Source of the DNA: Trichinella spiralis
Taxonomy: Eukaryota; Nematoda; Enoplea; Trichinellida; Trichinellidae
Direction: 5' to 3'
Assembly (NCBI GenBank): GCA_000181795.3
Contig: CM012953.1
Span: 6,032,365 to 6,096,364 of the forward strand
Length of the DNA stretch: 64,000 nt
In this document: piece after piece, positions 1-12,000 of the stretch
Numbering within the stretch: the stretch's first letter is position 1
Layout of the letters: each line of letters begins with the position of its first letter
Program-made: the position numbers and the translations under genes
Notes under the pieces: model-generated
The model's database searches: none
Seen by the model: the letters and a program-made list of their open reading frames with translations, nothing else
What the model was told of the DNA's origin: nothing

Positions 1-89
1 AGATTTCTCAACAATAATCATGTATTATTATTTATCATTCAAAAAATTCTAATACATTTATTAAGTAAATAAGAACAGATTCTAAAGAA

Positions 90-161
90 GGTCCCATGGT
101 GTAACGGCTAGCACTCTGGACTCTGAATCCAGCAATCCGAGTTCGAATCTCGGTGGGACCT
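90..161 (+). tRNA. trnQ-CUG: tRNA-Gln, anticodon CTG
   Basis: A 72-base cloverleaf can be folded by eye. The acceptor stem GGTCCCA pairs with TGGGACC and is followed by discriminator T. The anticodon stem CTGGA/TCCAG encloses the loop CT-CTG-AA, with the anticodon at 123-125. The T arm contains GTTCGAATC. The anticodon reads CAG codons (Gln). There is no intron. A second tRNA-Gln with anticodon TTG lies about 400 bases downstream on the same strand. Confidence 0.97.
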
Positions 162-559
162 CACCTTTTACCACCATCAACTTTTTATAAATATAAGTAA
201 TAATAAACAAAAACTTTAGTAAACAGGAAGCCATTACTATAATACACATTATTATATAAACAGATTTTTATAAACCATTTTAAAAGCACACAAACAGTGA
301 TCTATAATAAATAAACAATGAATAATCTACAGGCGTAAATTGTTTATTTAGGCGGAAAGTAGAAAACATATACACATATTATTTGAATTACTGAGTCATT
401 TATTAAGAAATGAAAATACTATAATCTCCGTTAAGAACTTCTTTTGTTCAGTGAAAGAAAATGCATTAGAAAGTTTAAGCACCACTAAATTTGTTAAAGT
501 AATTTTGCTTTTCTTTGGAATTTTATTATTTAAACTTAAATAAGTGGTAGCAATCCAGT
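162..559. other. AT-rich spacer between the two tRNA-Gln genes
   Basis: No coding signal or RNA gene is seen. The sequence is AT-rich and unlike the spacer after the second tRNA. If the pair arose by duplication, only the tRNA bodies remain similar. Confidence 0.6.
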
Positions 560-631
560 GGTTCCATGGTGTAACGGCTAGCACTCTGGACTTTGAATCC
601 AGCAATCCGAGTTCGAATCTCGGTGGAACCT
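560..631 (+). tRNA. trnQ-UUG: tRNA-Gln, anticodon TTG
   Basis: A 72-base cloverleaf nearly identical to the tRNA-Gln(CTG) upstream. The acceptor stem GGTTCCA pairs with TGGAACC, discriminator T follows, and the anticodon TTG at 593-595 reads CAA. Only three positions differ from its neighbour: the first anticodon base and one compensated base pair in the acceptor stem. Both copies therefore look functional. Confidence 0.97.
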
Positions 632-2229
632 AGCATTTTTACTGAATTTTAAAAGCGATCTGTTTATTGTAGAAATTATAATAGAAAGAAAAATCACATG
701 AAATTCCAAATATAAATTGTATAATGTAAGTTAAATGCTCTCTGTTTGTGAAGTAATTTTATATATGCTCAGTATTAACACTGTGTTTTAGGTTTAAAAT
801 GGTATTCCATTGACAGCTTGTGCCAAATATGAGAAAATTAACCTATCACATTTTCATTGTCAAATGAAGCTTAAGAATACAGTGTTTGTATTGCTTTAAT
901 GAATTTCCCTTTACGATTTGCTTGTGTTAAATGCTTCGTTTTGTCGCCGTTTTTGGAGCCACGAAGGATTCTTTCCTTGCGTGTTATTATTGGCCTAAAG
1001 TTTTCATTGGCTCTATTTATTCATTGGTTCATGGAGTTCTAGTATGATTCGATCTCATTTAGATGCTTTTCATTCGTTTTTATGAGTCAAAATTTCATTA
1101 GTCCATGCTTTCTAATATTTCATTAGCTAATAAAACTTAATTATGAATTGCTACAATATTTCTCATTTCATTGGTCAAAATATTTTCTTTAACAACATAA
1201 CAGTGGAAATTTATATATTTCAAAATTTTATTATTGGTGGCAATGTTTTATTTCTTGGTTTAATGGTTGTTGACTTTTTAGTCCTTTTTATTTTATCAAT
1301 AAAGCAGCCTTTTGCGAGAACACAATAACAGCACAGAAATCAACTTGTGCTAAATTTTGAAACAAATCTCCCAATTTGCGTATAAAATACAAATAAATTT
1401 TTTTACTGTTGAAATTTAAATTCTTTATTTTAATACAATATAAATTATTACTGTTGAAAAATAAAAGGACTGATATTAAAAAATTAACGGAATGCACCAA
1501 TCAAGATCTCAAAATAAACGACTGCAAATTGTCAAAAAATTGCAAGAAGTGTTCTGAATTTCATGAAAGCAATATTCAATCAGTATTTTATTCAGTGCAC
1601 ATCAGCTGTACAACAAGTGCAGAGCAACTATGCAGCATCAATACAATACATACACAACAAGTACACCCAAATGTACAAGACTTATAAAATAATGTTATAA
1701 ACATATATGATTGTCTTCTCATTAAAATCAAATTTTTCTGTGTTTTAATTTTGATCAAGGGTGTTTCAGAATCATTTGTAATTTTTTATTAGTTAAATTG
1801 TGTTATTACAAACTTCTATTTGTGCACTATAAAGCACTTTTTGCTTGTTTTGTCAGTAACTTTCCATAAAAATGTTGAATGCAGATATGTATTTGTACAT
1901 ATTTATTTTGTGCAGCTGTACATCATGCTTATATTTTTTTCGTGATGAAGTAAACTTTTGGAAGAAGTTATTACGTTGCTCTAATTCAGTGGTTTGGTCT
2001 ACTCGGGGACAAATTTTCACCGCCTTTTCTTAAATTCAGTTTCACATAATTGCAGCAGTTTAATCAGCATGGTATTACAACTGAAAAGTGATAATATTGA
2101 GAAATCTTTTCTCTATATCTACTCATCAGTACCTGAAACTCCCCATGGTCCAAACATTGCTCTTTGTACGAAAACAACGGTGACGCAACGCCAGCTGCCT
2201 CCCTTGTTTTTCTCAATTATATAGTGAAC
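632..2229. other. AT-rich intergenic region with repeated ATTGG motifs
   Basis: No convincing gene. Short open frames here (for example 1143-1328 and 1409-1687) have low-complexity composition and no recognisable domain. Between about 1000 and 1180 the element TTTCATTGG or a near variant recurs; its reverse complement contains CCAAT. Similar motifs recur at 15370-15940. Function is unknown. Confidence 0.5.
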
Positions 2230-4615
2230 AGGTGCCGAAAGAAAGATGAACAATGGAATCGCAATTAAGCGGTCAAAAGGTCAGCGTCATGCTATATACC
2301 TGCCACAACTCCGGTGGTCAGCTGTTGAAAAGGCATCAAAATGAAATGTTTCTGACAGCGCGGCTGTTCAGATCAGGCGAAGCCGCACAGTCCAAGCGAT
2401 TGCGCAACCAACCCGATTCCTTAATTGCTTCTCGGAGATTTAGGCCACCAGATGCGGAGTCAGGTGAAGAAAAATGCATAAATAAGAGTGAGGAGGGAGG
2501 AGGGACAATCACACAACACACAAAATCACACGGAACACGCCGTCTATCTGATCGCTTGAACCGTTTTCTCTCTTGCTATCTTACTATTTTATTCCTTGCT
2601 TGAATTGAATAAATCGAATCTCATCACACACTTTGTCACCGATTATCTATAAATAAACTCATACAGTCTACTACAAAAGAAATCTTCAAGTTTGAACGAA
2701 AAATTTCCCAACATTTTGGTCTTCTGAGCCGGAGTCGAACCAGCGAATTATGGATCCACCAAGTGATCAAACATCCACATCCAGCGACTCAGAAAACATG
2801 ACAAACCACGAAGAGATCTCGTCCTTCACGTTCGACCTTGAGAAGATGGCTTTAGAACATGGAATGGCGCGGTTACAAGGTCTCGTCTCCCAAGCATTCG
2901 ACATGGACGCCATTAGAGAAGTGTCCAGAACGCTGGAGCGGACGAAACAACTCTTCTTCGAATCGCGTCAAACGAGGCTCCATAACATTCTTGAGAAAGA
3001 GAAGGCAAAAGCTGTCGCGGAATACTGTGAACTTGCGGCGAAAGTCTTGCAAGTGCAACAGCAAGCTGACGAGCTGTTAGCGACTTCCCAAGTGCCGCCC
3101 CCGAGCACGGTTCTACCTCCCCCGGCAAACAGCAACAATTTACTCAGCTCTATAGTGCCAATACCGAAATTGCCAACTTATGATGGAGATGTTCTCCAAT
3201 TCAAGGGCTTTTGGGATCAATTCGAGGCTGCTGTGCATCGCCGAGAAGATTTACAAGATTTCACCAAATTAGTGCATCTGCGATCTTGTTTAACCGGTGC
3301 AGCACGGGAAGCAATTGACGGCGTGACCACTTCCTCCGAGAACTACCAAGCAGTGGTGCAACTCCTGCACGACCGCTTCTATAGACCTTCAGATGTGCTA
3401 GACGCACACCTATTAGAGCTCCTGAACATGAAAACTGGTGTCGTTAAAGGAAAAGCAGGACTGCTTTCACTGCACGACAGATTGAACCGACACATCATCG
3501 AGTTAAAAGCCATCGGCAGGGACTTCGACACAGCCGTGTCTGCTTTTCGAGCGATGCTGCCATTTATGGTCTCTTGTCTGCCGAAAGAGATACAGTCCCG
3601 GTGGAAGGTGCGAGCCGAACAGCTCTCTGAGGAGCAAATGACTGCTCAAACATTCCTCACGTTCTTGGCAGAGCAAGCCCGCTGTGCAGTGGACTCTGAA
3701 CAGTCTACAAAAAGAGAGAGGACATCCTCTCCCACACACAAAAACACGCTGAGAGCTAATCAGCGAAAGCGATCTAATCCCCAGCGCCAAACGGTTCGAG
3801 CTTTACGCACATCACCGCATCCAATCTGCCCGGTGTGCCAAGGTGAACATCAAGTAACTGCTTGTCGACATTTCCTGCATCAACGGTGGTCAGAGCGGAA
3901 GGCAACGGCAACACGCCTTGGCATGTGCTTCATCTGCCTAGTTCAAGGCCACATATCAGACCGTTGCAAATTTAAACAACGTGGCTGGAGAACTCATCAT
4001 CTACTTACTTCACTTTCTCCGAACCGACGAGCGCCATTGCTAGAGGAACCCGACAATACAACTGCACCTCCCGGAAAGAAGACACGATCTGAGTCCAGTG
4101 AGGAAATAACCGCCAGTGTATTGCTGGCCAAGACACGCGATTCAGCTAGAATCCCGGTTTCAAACGGTGAAAACCATAGCTCATGGTGCAAATTGGAAGC
4201 GACTGGTCATCAGTTGCTTGTTTGACAGCGGTGCTGAAAAAACCCTGGTCACGGAAGACAAGACAAAAGCCTTAGTTCTGGCTGAAATGATAGAGACCGT
4301 AACCGTGAGGGGAATCGACGGCACCATTGCACCCCAGCTTTGGCCAGAAGAGTCTGGTTCGGACTAAGCCCAGTGAAAGCAAAGCAGCGCGATCTCGGGG
4401 GGAGGGGGAGCCCACTGAAGCCCTGACGCTCCTACGGATCTGTAATGATATCCAGTCGGTCCCCATCCAGTGCTAAGATTGGAAGCAACTCCAACATTTG
4501 CGAACTCCAGAGGAGCAAGATGAGAAGCTTCCTATCCATGTATTAATTGGCATCGACTCGTATGGCCGAGTTCTGGGTGAAAAAATTCTGCAAGGTAATC
4601 CAACAGATAGCACAG
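2230..4615 (+). mobile_element. BEL/Pao LTR retrotransposon fossil (gag and part of protease)
   Basis: Fossil fragment of a BEL/Pao element. Its parts, in order, are a probable 5' LTR and leader (about 2230-2740), a gag region (2750 to about 4200), and the beginning of an aspartic protease (about 4200-4615). Gag carries the DUF1759-type segment (IPKLPTYDGD, FWDQFEAAVH) and CCHC-like knuckles (CFICLVQGHISDRC). The protease region shows CLFDSGAEKT and LIGIDSYGR. Reverse transcriptase, RNase H, integrase and the 3' LTR are not seen, so the copy is broken and incomplete. The remaining sequence is well preserved and less AT-rich than its surroundings, which suggests a fairly recent insertion. The exact LTR ends were not determined. 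Confidence 0.9.
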
Positions 4616-6969
4616 ATATTTAAATTTCAATGTTTATGCATTCATTATTCCGATAGACTACTTTATTTCATATTTACATATACCACTTTTCATATATTTA
4701 ACATTTTATAAACAATTATTTGTTATTTCATTCAGTTTTTGCTTATTTCAGATTGTTGTATAAAAATCAATCATTTTCATACATGCATTTATTTACCATT
4801 AATTATTTTCAATTATATTCATCTCACTGTGGTTAAATTTTATAGCATACTGGTATAATTAATTTTATAACGGAATCATACTTCATTTAATTTCAGCATA
4901 ATTACTGTTGCAGAAGAATTTTGCAAAATTTAAATCCATATTGTTTTATTATTATTAATATTAATGTTTTATAACAGTTATGACATCAATGTAATTTTAT
5001 CATCAATTTTTAAAGACTTCTGCATTTTATTTACATTGCTTTATTGTAATGCAACAATAAAAATGATTTAATATCACTTTCTTTTTGCAGTTGCAAAATA
5101 CTGGCATTTGTTTTAACCTTTCTTTTTAATTTTATTTCATTATTTGTTTGATGCACTTGAATTTCTGAATTTAAGTTTAGAATAAAATTGTAAATAAAGC
5201 TGTCATTGTAGATAACATACATAGAAAATTGCAGTATCATGAAATGATGCATGGCCAGAGTTGAAAATAAAATTACAAATCCCGTTCACCATCAAACAAA
5301 AATTTTGCAAATAATGCATCTTTTTGGTGATTCGCACTTTTTGAAAGAAAGTAACAATGCATGGAATGATTTTCTACTCAATACCTTTATGAAGGAAACC
5401 GTGATTTGCAAAATAATAAAGCAAATATTCACCTAAAAGCCAGTGTAATATTTATGAAATACATGCACAGAAAGCAAAATGATAGGTAAAACAATCTGCT
5501 CACAAAGTGAGCAAAAAATTTGCTTAGTACCTCAATTTTTATAAACGCTCTTTATTTTATATAATATTTCCATTAAAACTTCAGAAAACAAAACTTTCAA
5601 CAATCCAGATTCTCAGCCAAAAAAACAGCAAAATCTTTAATAAAAGGGTGAACTAAAATGTAGCAGCCGTTCAAATAAACAGAAATTAAAATATTATCTA
5701 GAATGAATAAAAATCAAATAGAAAACTGTATGATTAATTTAAAAACAGTTTAAAAAATTATTATTTGAAGTCAACAGCTGCATTATGTCCAAAATTTAAT
5801 ATGAGCAACCATTGTTTATTCAGTGCACCTTAAAATTCATTAATTCATGTAATCTAATTTTTTGTACAATAAAATCCTATAAATTTTGAATTTTAATATT
5901 TATTCACTGTGAACTTTTCTATTACTGAAAATGTTACCACTGCATTATTTTATTTATCAAAAGTTTGGAAGTAAAAATGCCAAAATTATTGTATCGCTTG
6001 CAATTGAGTTTCAAAGTTTTATAGTAACCAACAAAATAATAAAATGTAGAATACATTTTCATTATTCTGTTAAAGCGTTTGCAAATATATATAAACTTTA
6101 TAAATCCATGCAGCAGTAATTTTTTCTCAGAAAACCAATAAAATATTTCAATGTAATCTCAAAACAAAGGTGATATATTACATATGAATATATTACATAC
6201 ATATTTGCTCTTTATTGTTTAACAAATTTTATGAATCAAAAAATGATACGTTTCTTAGATATCAGGAAGTTTACTTATGCACAGTTATATTAATTAGCAT
6301 ACATACTTCAAAAACTGAGAAATATCTAACAAAAAGTTGAAATTTAATAAAAATGAGCATACACAATTTGTCAGAAATTACCCAATGCTCGTCAGTTTGT
6401 AAAATTATTTCTTGAAACATAGAACAACAGCAATGACAAGGAGATTGAATTTACTGGTTGAAGTTTAATAAATTTCTAAAGCAAAAAATCTTTCTATGCT
6501 ATCATACATTATAATTTTGATTCTATTCATTATACTATAAAATGAACAATAGCTGAAGCAAAGTTCTTAATATCTCTGTAATTATTATAAAAACCGTGAC
6601 AAAGCTGTTTTGAAAATTACTATGAAGCAGAATTATATGTTTTTATAGAATTAAAAAATTAAAATTGCAATAAAATACAAAGGATATTTTTCATATGACG
6701 TGTCAAATAATATTTACATTTATTTTAAAATTTTCTATTAAGATAAATCTTTTTTATTAATGTTTGGTTCATTTTGTTGATTGAAAATACTCGACGTCAA
6801 TGCTAAACAACTTTTCCTCTGTTTTATTCCTTTGGATAAATAACTCTGTGTACTATGATTATATCATAAACATTTGTAGTCAAGCATATGAAAATAAAAC
6901 GAATGAAGTGTAAATCGTTGCAAGCTATTTAAGACGGTGTTCTGTTAAGATTCAAGCATCAAATTTAAA
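4616..6969. other. AT-rich intergenic region
   Basis: About 2.3 kb of very AT-rich sequence between the BEL/Pao fossil and the secreted-protein gene. Short open frames (for example 5251-5436 and 5931-6119) are rich in Ile, Lys, Asn and Phe, as expected by chance. No RNA gene or repeat structure is recognised. The 3' part must hold the promoter of the gene starting at 6970. Confidence 0.5.
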
Positions 6970-8225
6970 ATGCATTTCATTTCAATCGGCATTGCATTTA
7001 TTTTTGCATTCCATTTTGGAGAATGTAGTCCTCCAGTGAGAGCCGTTCAGCGAGAACAACAGCGCGGGTAAATTTGTCTTAATTCAGTCATTTTAAAATA
7101 CTTTATTCTTGATAAAAAAATTAATTCAGGATTTTGCTTGACATCACGAAGCCGTACATAACTCTTCCTGTAGAACATCATTATTTCGATTATGAAACAA
7201 GACATCCTGAACATCCTTACAAAAAGATGACAGAACTTTTATACGCTGAACTCCAACATGACAGGATGTATGTTATTTTCAGAGGTGAAGAAACGGGATG
7301 TAGAAAAGGAACAGGGGTAAATAAATTTTTATTTTTCAACTTTCTTTCTATATTATAAATCTTTTAAAACATTTCTCATATTTTTTTTTCAAATTAGCAA
7401 AATTATTTAATAAATATTTTCAATGAATATTGTTTTTCGTTTACCCGTTTTTTGCAAATTACAATGCATTCGTCAGAATAATGCCGCTTTGAGTAATAAT
7501 CCGCTTGCATTTAAGTTTTCATATGCTGATGTTTATCATCGTGTATCAAATCATAAAAATCCTTGTCCAGTAATACAATCACGCCCAATCGAATATTGCA
7601 GTGGTTACATTTACTTGATCAAACCAGAGCATGATGAGTTCAAATGTGGACCGCAGAGAATTCACCTCCCACAAGTGAGCATTTAATTATTCAATTTTTT
7701 TTCATAAACGACAAAAATTGAAAATGTAAATTTTCAGCGATCAGCTAGAACTTATTATGAAGAAGAAATTCGATTTGAAATTTATGAATATTCTTATTTC
7801 CTTGAAAGCGTTCAAAAAGCAGGCCACTACAGACGTATTGTTAACTTCCGTCCTGTAGGACCTCTGGAAAATGGCCGATACTTGTACTTATTCGATTTGG
7901 TGAAAACAACCTGCTCAAGAACTCTTCGAGTACGTTCGCATTGCAACCGACGGAACTTATGCTAATTTGATTTGTTTTCTTTTTTCAGTTATCGTTCGAC
8001 AAACTTAGCCAATGTCCCTTGGTGCAAGATCAAAAAATTCCATGCAAAGCTGATGTTGATCCTACTGGCTTACGTCCGACTATTTTCAAATGCGCTGACG
8101 GAAGTCACAGAAAACGACGACCAGCAGCGATTCAGCAGCAATCAGCAGCTTCTTCATATCATTACGAGTCGTATGCATATTCACGTGAAATATATTATAA
8201 AAGCACTGAATATTTCGTAAATTAA
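6970..8225 (+). CDS. Secreted, cysteine- and tyrosine-rich protein of unknown family
   Basis: Family not recognised. Five exons fit GT-AG introns with continuous frame: 6970-7067, 7130-7316, 7477-7674, 7738-7929 and 7989-8225, giving 303 residues. The first exon encodes a signal peptide (MHFISIGIAFIFAFHFGECS). The mature chain has eight cysteines, an even number consistent with disulfides, and many His, Tyr and Pro residues (VEHHYFDYE, RHPEHPYKK). Near the C-terminus a basic RKRR cluster precedes a tail very rich in Tyr and Ser (SSYHYESYAYSREIYYKS). No transmembrane segment follows the signal, so secretion is likely. The exon 3 start is chosen because the upstream candidate acceptor brings an in-frame stop; the CGTCAG acceptor keeps the frame open. 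The exon structure is well supported; the function is not known. Confidence 0.8.
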
Positions 8226-9132
8226 TGCTTAATGCAATTTTGTAAACAAATCAATTTTCATTTATTGCATAAAGTGTATTACATAGTTTAATAAACGTTA
8301 AAAGTTGAATTATTTATTGCATTTGGGAGACAATATTACGTTATAAAATTTGAACATATAAACAAAATGGACATTCCATTAATTAAAAAAAGTTAAACAA
8401 ATATTTAAAAAGGAATTTCTTTAAAATAAAAACTAAAATGCTTAGTTGTGTTGTTTTGCATTTGTTATTAAACTGATACATTTTTTTGAAAAAAACAATT
8501 GAAAGCATGTCAAAAATTAATATCAAGCAGAGACACAAATGTTGCAGAAATGCACTCTCATCTTTATTTACTTTAACACGCTAACATATATTTTAAAAAT
8601 ATTTGCAATGCTGGAAAAATAATATTCGAGTTTGCTTCATATTATTTATTTAAATAAAAATTTCAGTGTATCCAACTGTTTATACAATTTGAATACATCT
8701 TTGAAGCTTTTGCGCATTCATACAACTGCTACTGTTAAAATAATATTTTTAAACAAATAACATCCAACATGTTATTTGTTGCTTGTCTAAGATGCACGAG
8801 CACAGGTTTTGAAATTGAACAAAAATATCAAAAAAACATACACAATTCAAAATTATTTAGTCAATTATTAATTACAAAATGGATTCAAATGTTTTATTAT
8901 TTTGTTAACGATATCACATTGCAATTAATGCAAACTACAACATTATATTGCAAAAAGCATAACTAAGTTATATCTTAAGATAATTATGGCAAAAAATTAA
9001 TTTAAAAACCTGTAAATTAAAACAACAAAAATGTTATGAAAAAATTTTCAATCATCCAAATTTTAATTTATCAACTTAACGAACAATATTTTCAAATACA
9101 ATGACAACAGAAAGGAATTTTTTTACAATAAA
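8226..9132. other. Convergent intergenic region
   Basis: AT-rich 3' flank between the secreted-protein gene (plus) and the RPC3 gene (minus). Apart from the AATAAA at 8290 nothing is recognised. Confidence 0.5.
8290..8295 (+). terminator. Polyadenylation signal AATAAA
   Basis: Canonical AATAAA 65 bases after the stop codon of the secreted-protein gene. Confidence 0.6.
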
Positions 9133-11340
9133 TTAAACATTCCTTTCATCAATCTGAAAATATTGTAAAGATGTTTCAAAAAGTAATAAACTGTGCATTA
9201 ACAATTCTTGCAGAGCGTAGAGTTTTTTCACTGAAATACTAAGCTTTTCTAAGCTTTGCTTTTCTGCGTCCGTAACGTAACTAACTTTCGTTTCAGCAAT
9301 CTGCCGCTCTTTTTCCTTGCCATCCAACTTTTCATCATTTCGAATCGTCTCGCAAACTGTATGGCACTTCTCTTCACGATGCAACAATTCCCTGCAAAAA
9401 ATATACATATATTCAAAAAAAAACATTGTGAATAAAAGAATGTGTACTTCTGCGTTGTAATTTCTGCATTTCTTCTGTGTATACAATTCGCTATGGCCTA
9501 CAATTATAACACTTGATATACAATTTCAAATTGTATGCCTGTAATTCACCCTGAGAGTTTCATCCAATGCTCGTTTTGCAGCCTGCATACGATCAACCGT
9601 TAAAAAGCTTATACAGCTTGAGTTAGCATCTGCCCCTGGCAAATCCTGAAAAACAAACACTGAAAAGTTGCACACATTCAACCAACTCAACTGACAATTA
9701 ACTCAACAAAGCTATCCTTGGTCAAAATATATGAAAATCGTGCTACATCATTGGGTGACATCAGGGCTTTATGTTCCAACTTGAACAAAATACTGTATTT
9801 AAAACAAATTTTTATAATAAAACAATGTTGTAACAAAATACTTCACTCTGCGCAACCACATTTTCCGCATGAATTAAACGAAACAGTTGAGCTGCTTTTG
9901 GATCTGTCCTAAAGCACTGGATGAATTAAAGCACCAATGAGTCGAGCAAAAAAAAATACCTTTGTCTTATAAGTTGAGTTATTGCAGTGAAGCAGAGATG
10001 TTCAAATATTGAAGCATATTCTAAAGCGACGAAAACCATATTAAAAAATTAAAAATTAAATGAAAATCAATATTAAAAAAGGAAAAGTACTATCCATGTA
10101 CTTATTATTATTATTATTATTATCTTACCGATCGTATAAGTTCGACCCCCAACAGTGTTATTAACGGATAACAATTTCACCTATGAAAGCAGTATTCTTA
10201 AAATCATCAACACTGAAAGTGAACAACTCACAGAATCGTTGGCAAACACATCAAAATAATGTGACAATTCAGCTTTCATTGTAGAGCTCCCAGGATATTT
10301 TTTAAATATCTAAATAAATGATCAAATTTCGAAAATTAATTTTCATTTATGTTTACCTCGGAGTGTGAAATAAGATTTGATCTTTTACTACGACATGGAT
10401 CTATTTCGTTCACATCCATTATGAAGCAAAACACCTCAGCAGCGGTCTAAATTGAAAAGTAACAAATCAGTGCACAATAAAAAAAATTATTTCATACTTC
10501 GTCATAACGGTCAGTGATAAAATCGAGAATAAGCTTCTGTCTCAAGCAGTTTTCAATGAAATTGAAATTGACAGACCAGTATATAACTTTTTTCATTTTG
10601 CTTTCTCCAAAAAAAAATCAGCATTTCTATTAATCATAGAATCGTCACGTGAAACGCACAGACGTACGCTTACCAGAATTCGACGCTCTGTATTGGTTCA
10701 AACAAACTGAAGAATCATCTTCTACAAAATTCCAATTAAAAACGTTGCACTGCTTTATTATTTTGCAATGAACCAAGTTCGAGAACATTTGTTGCACTTC
10801 AGATTTGGTAGTCGTACATTCTTCAATAATTGTCAATTAATAAAATGTAAATAAAGTATAAATTAATACTTTTTGACAGTCGTTGAAAAGTGAAGTCAAC
10901 ACAATCGACTTCGCTTAATTTACCACAAGTCAACAGTTCAAAAGCAACTGCTTCTGCAATATTTCCAAAAAGCAGAAACACCACACGCATATACTCGGCA
11001 TACCAAAGCAGTTTTATTATAGCAGGTGAATGAATGTTGTATACAATACGTGACTTTTCTTCGAGAGTGAAGGTTACAATATCGAATCGTATAAATATTC
11101 TTAATAATCTCCTTACCTAATAGTACACATAACAATAGTAATCATTACTATTAACTGTAAATTAATAATAAATACTTCTATTGGCGGTAAATTTACAAGT
11201 TGAACAAGTTCGTTCAAATCAGTGGCACAAGGCATTTTCATTAATATTTTCGCAAGTGCTGCAGCATTCTTTCCAAAATATTCTTCAATAATTAAGATGC
11301 ACAGTTCATAACCTTTATGGCCCGTGAATTTCAATTCCAT
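9133..11340 (-). CDS. POLR3C: DNA-directed RNA polymerase III subunit RPC3
   Basis: Spliced minus-strand gene. RPC3 is the winged-helix subunit of the Pol III-specific RPC3-RPC6-RPC7 subcomplex, which acts in promoter opening (family knowledge). The first exon (11340-11176) encodes ELCILIIEEYFGKNAAAL, matching the family N-terminus. Exon 2 (11116-10870) continues VRRLLRIFIRFDIVTFTLEE and LLWYAEYMRVVF. Exon 3 (10820-10674) carries KSEVQQMFSNLVHCKII. Later exons show YWSVNFNFIENCLRQK (near 10560), IFKKYPGSSTMKAELSHYFD (near 10300) and AAQLFRLIHAENVVAQSEV (near 9880). The final exon is a coiled-coil tail (LLHREEKCHTVCETI to FQIDERNV) that resembles the family C-terminus. Introns are about 50-160 bases. 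Gene order along the protein matches human POLR3C throughout, so the gene looks complete. Several internal exon edges were not fixed. Confidence 0.88.
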
Positions 11341-12000
11341 GTCAGACTTTTATCATTAAAATAATTATAAATAAAAATAAGCTTATTGTCAGCTAAACTG
11401 AAAATCATGTTTAAACAACGTATTACTGTAAATGTGCGATTCATCAGTCGACAATAAATTTGTAAAAGTATAAAATTAAAGATAACATAACGAATACTAA
11501 TTTTAATAAAAAAATGTGATCTTTTGTAAAAAGAAATACTAAAAACAAATGATAGTTTAAATTTTTCAGTATAATACAGTACAGTTGTTTGTTGACTTTA
11601 CAGTTTCTTGACATATGCAAATGTAAAAATTTTTATAAGTTGCTTGTATATATATATATATTTTACTTATTTAATGTTATTGTAGAATTCACAAATGAAA
11701 TAACTAAACATGATTTAAAAATAGGTTCTCATGAACTCGACATATTTTGTATTAAGGATGTTATTTCCAGATTGATTTATATTACAAGTCATCAGCTTCA
11801 TTGTCCACAATTGACTTCTTCAACAAATAATAGGATGACTGAAAAGATATAATTAATTTAGCAGTGTGTATTTATTTCATAAAATTGAATCAGAAGAAAA
11901 CCATGATTTTTACACATTCACATTTAGTACAACAAATAATAAAAACTTGCAAATGATCTTCATTTCATCCTTTAAAAATTTTCTTGAAATATAAACGCTT
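11341..12000. other. Intergenic region between RPC3 and TTI1
   Basis: Both flanking genes are on the minus strand, so this holds the RPC3 promoter and the TTI1 3' end. A minus-strand AATAAA (TTTATT at 11871-11876) is suitably placed for TTI1. An open frame at 11589-11852 has no family resemblance. Confidence 0.5.

Noticed and set aside
1143-1687. Two plus-strand open frames in the region after the tRNA genes
   Set aside because: Composition expected by chance in AT-rich DNA; no domain, signal peptide or splice partners.
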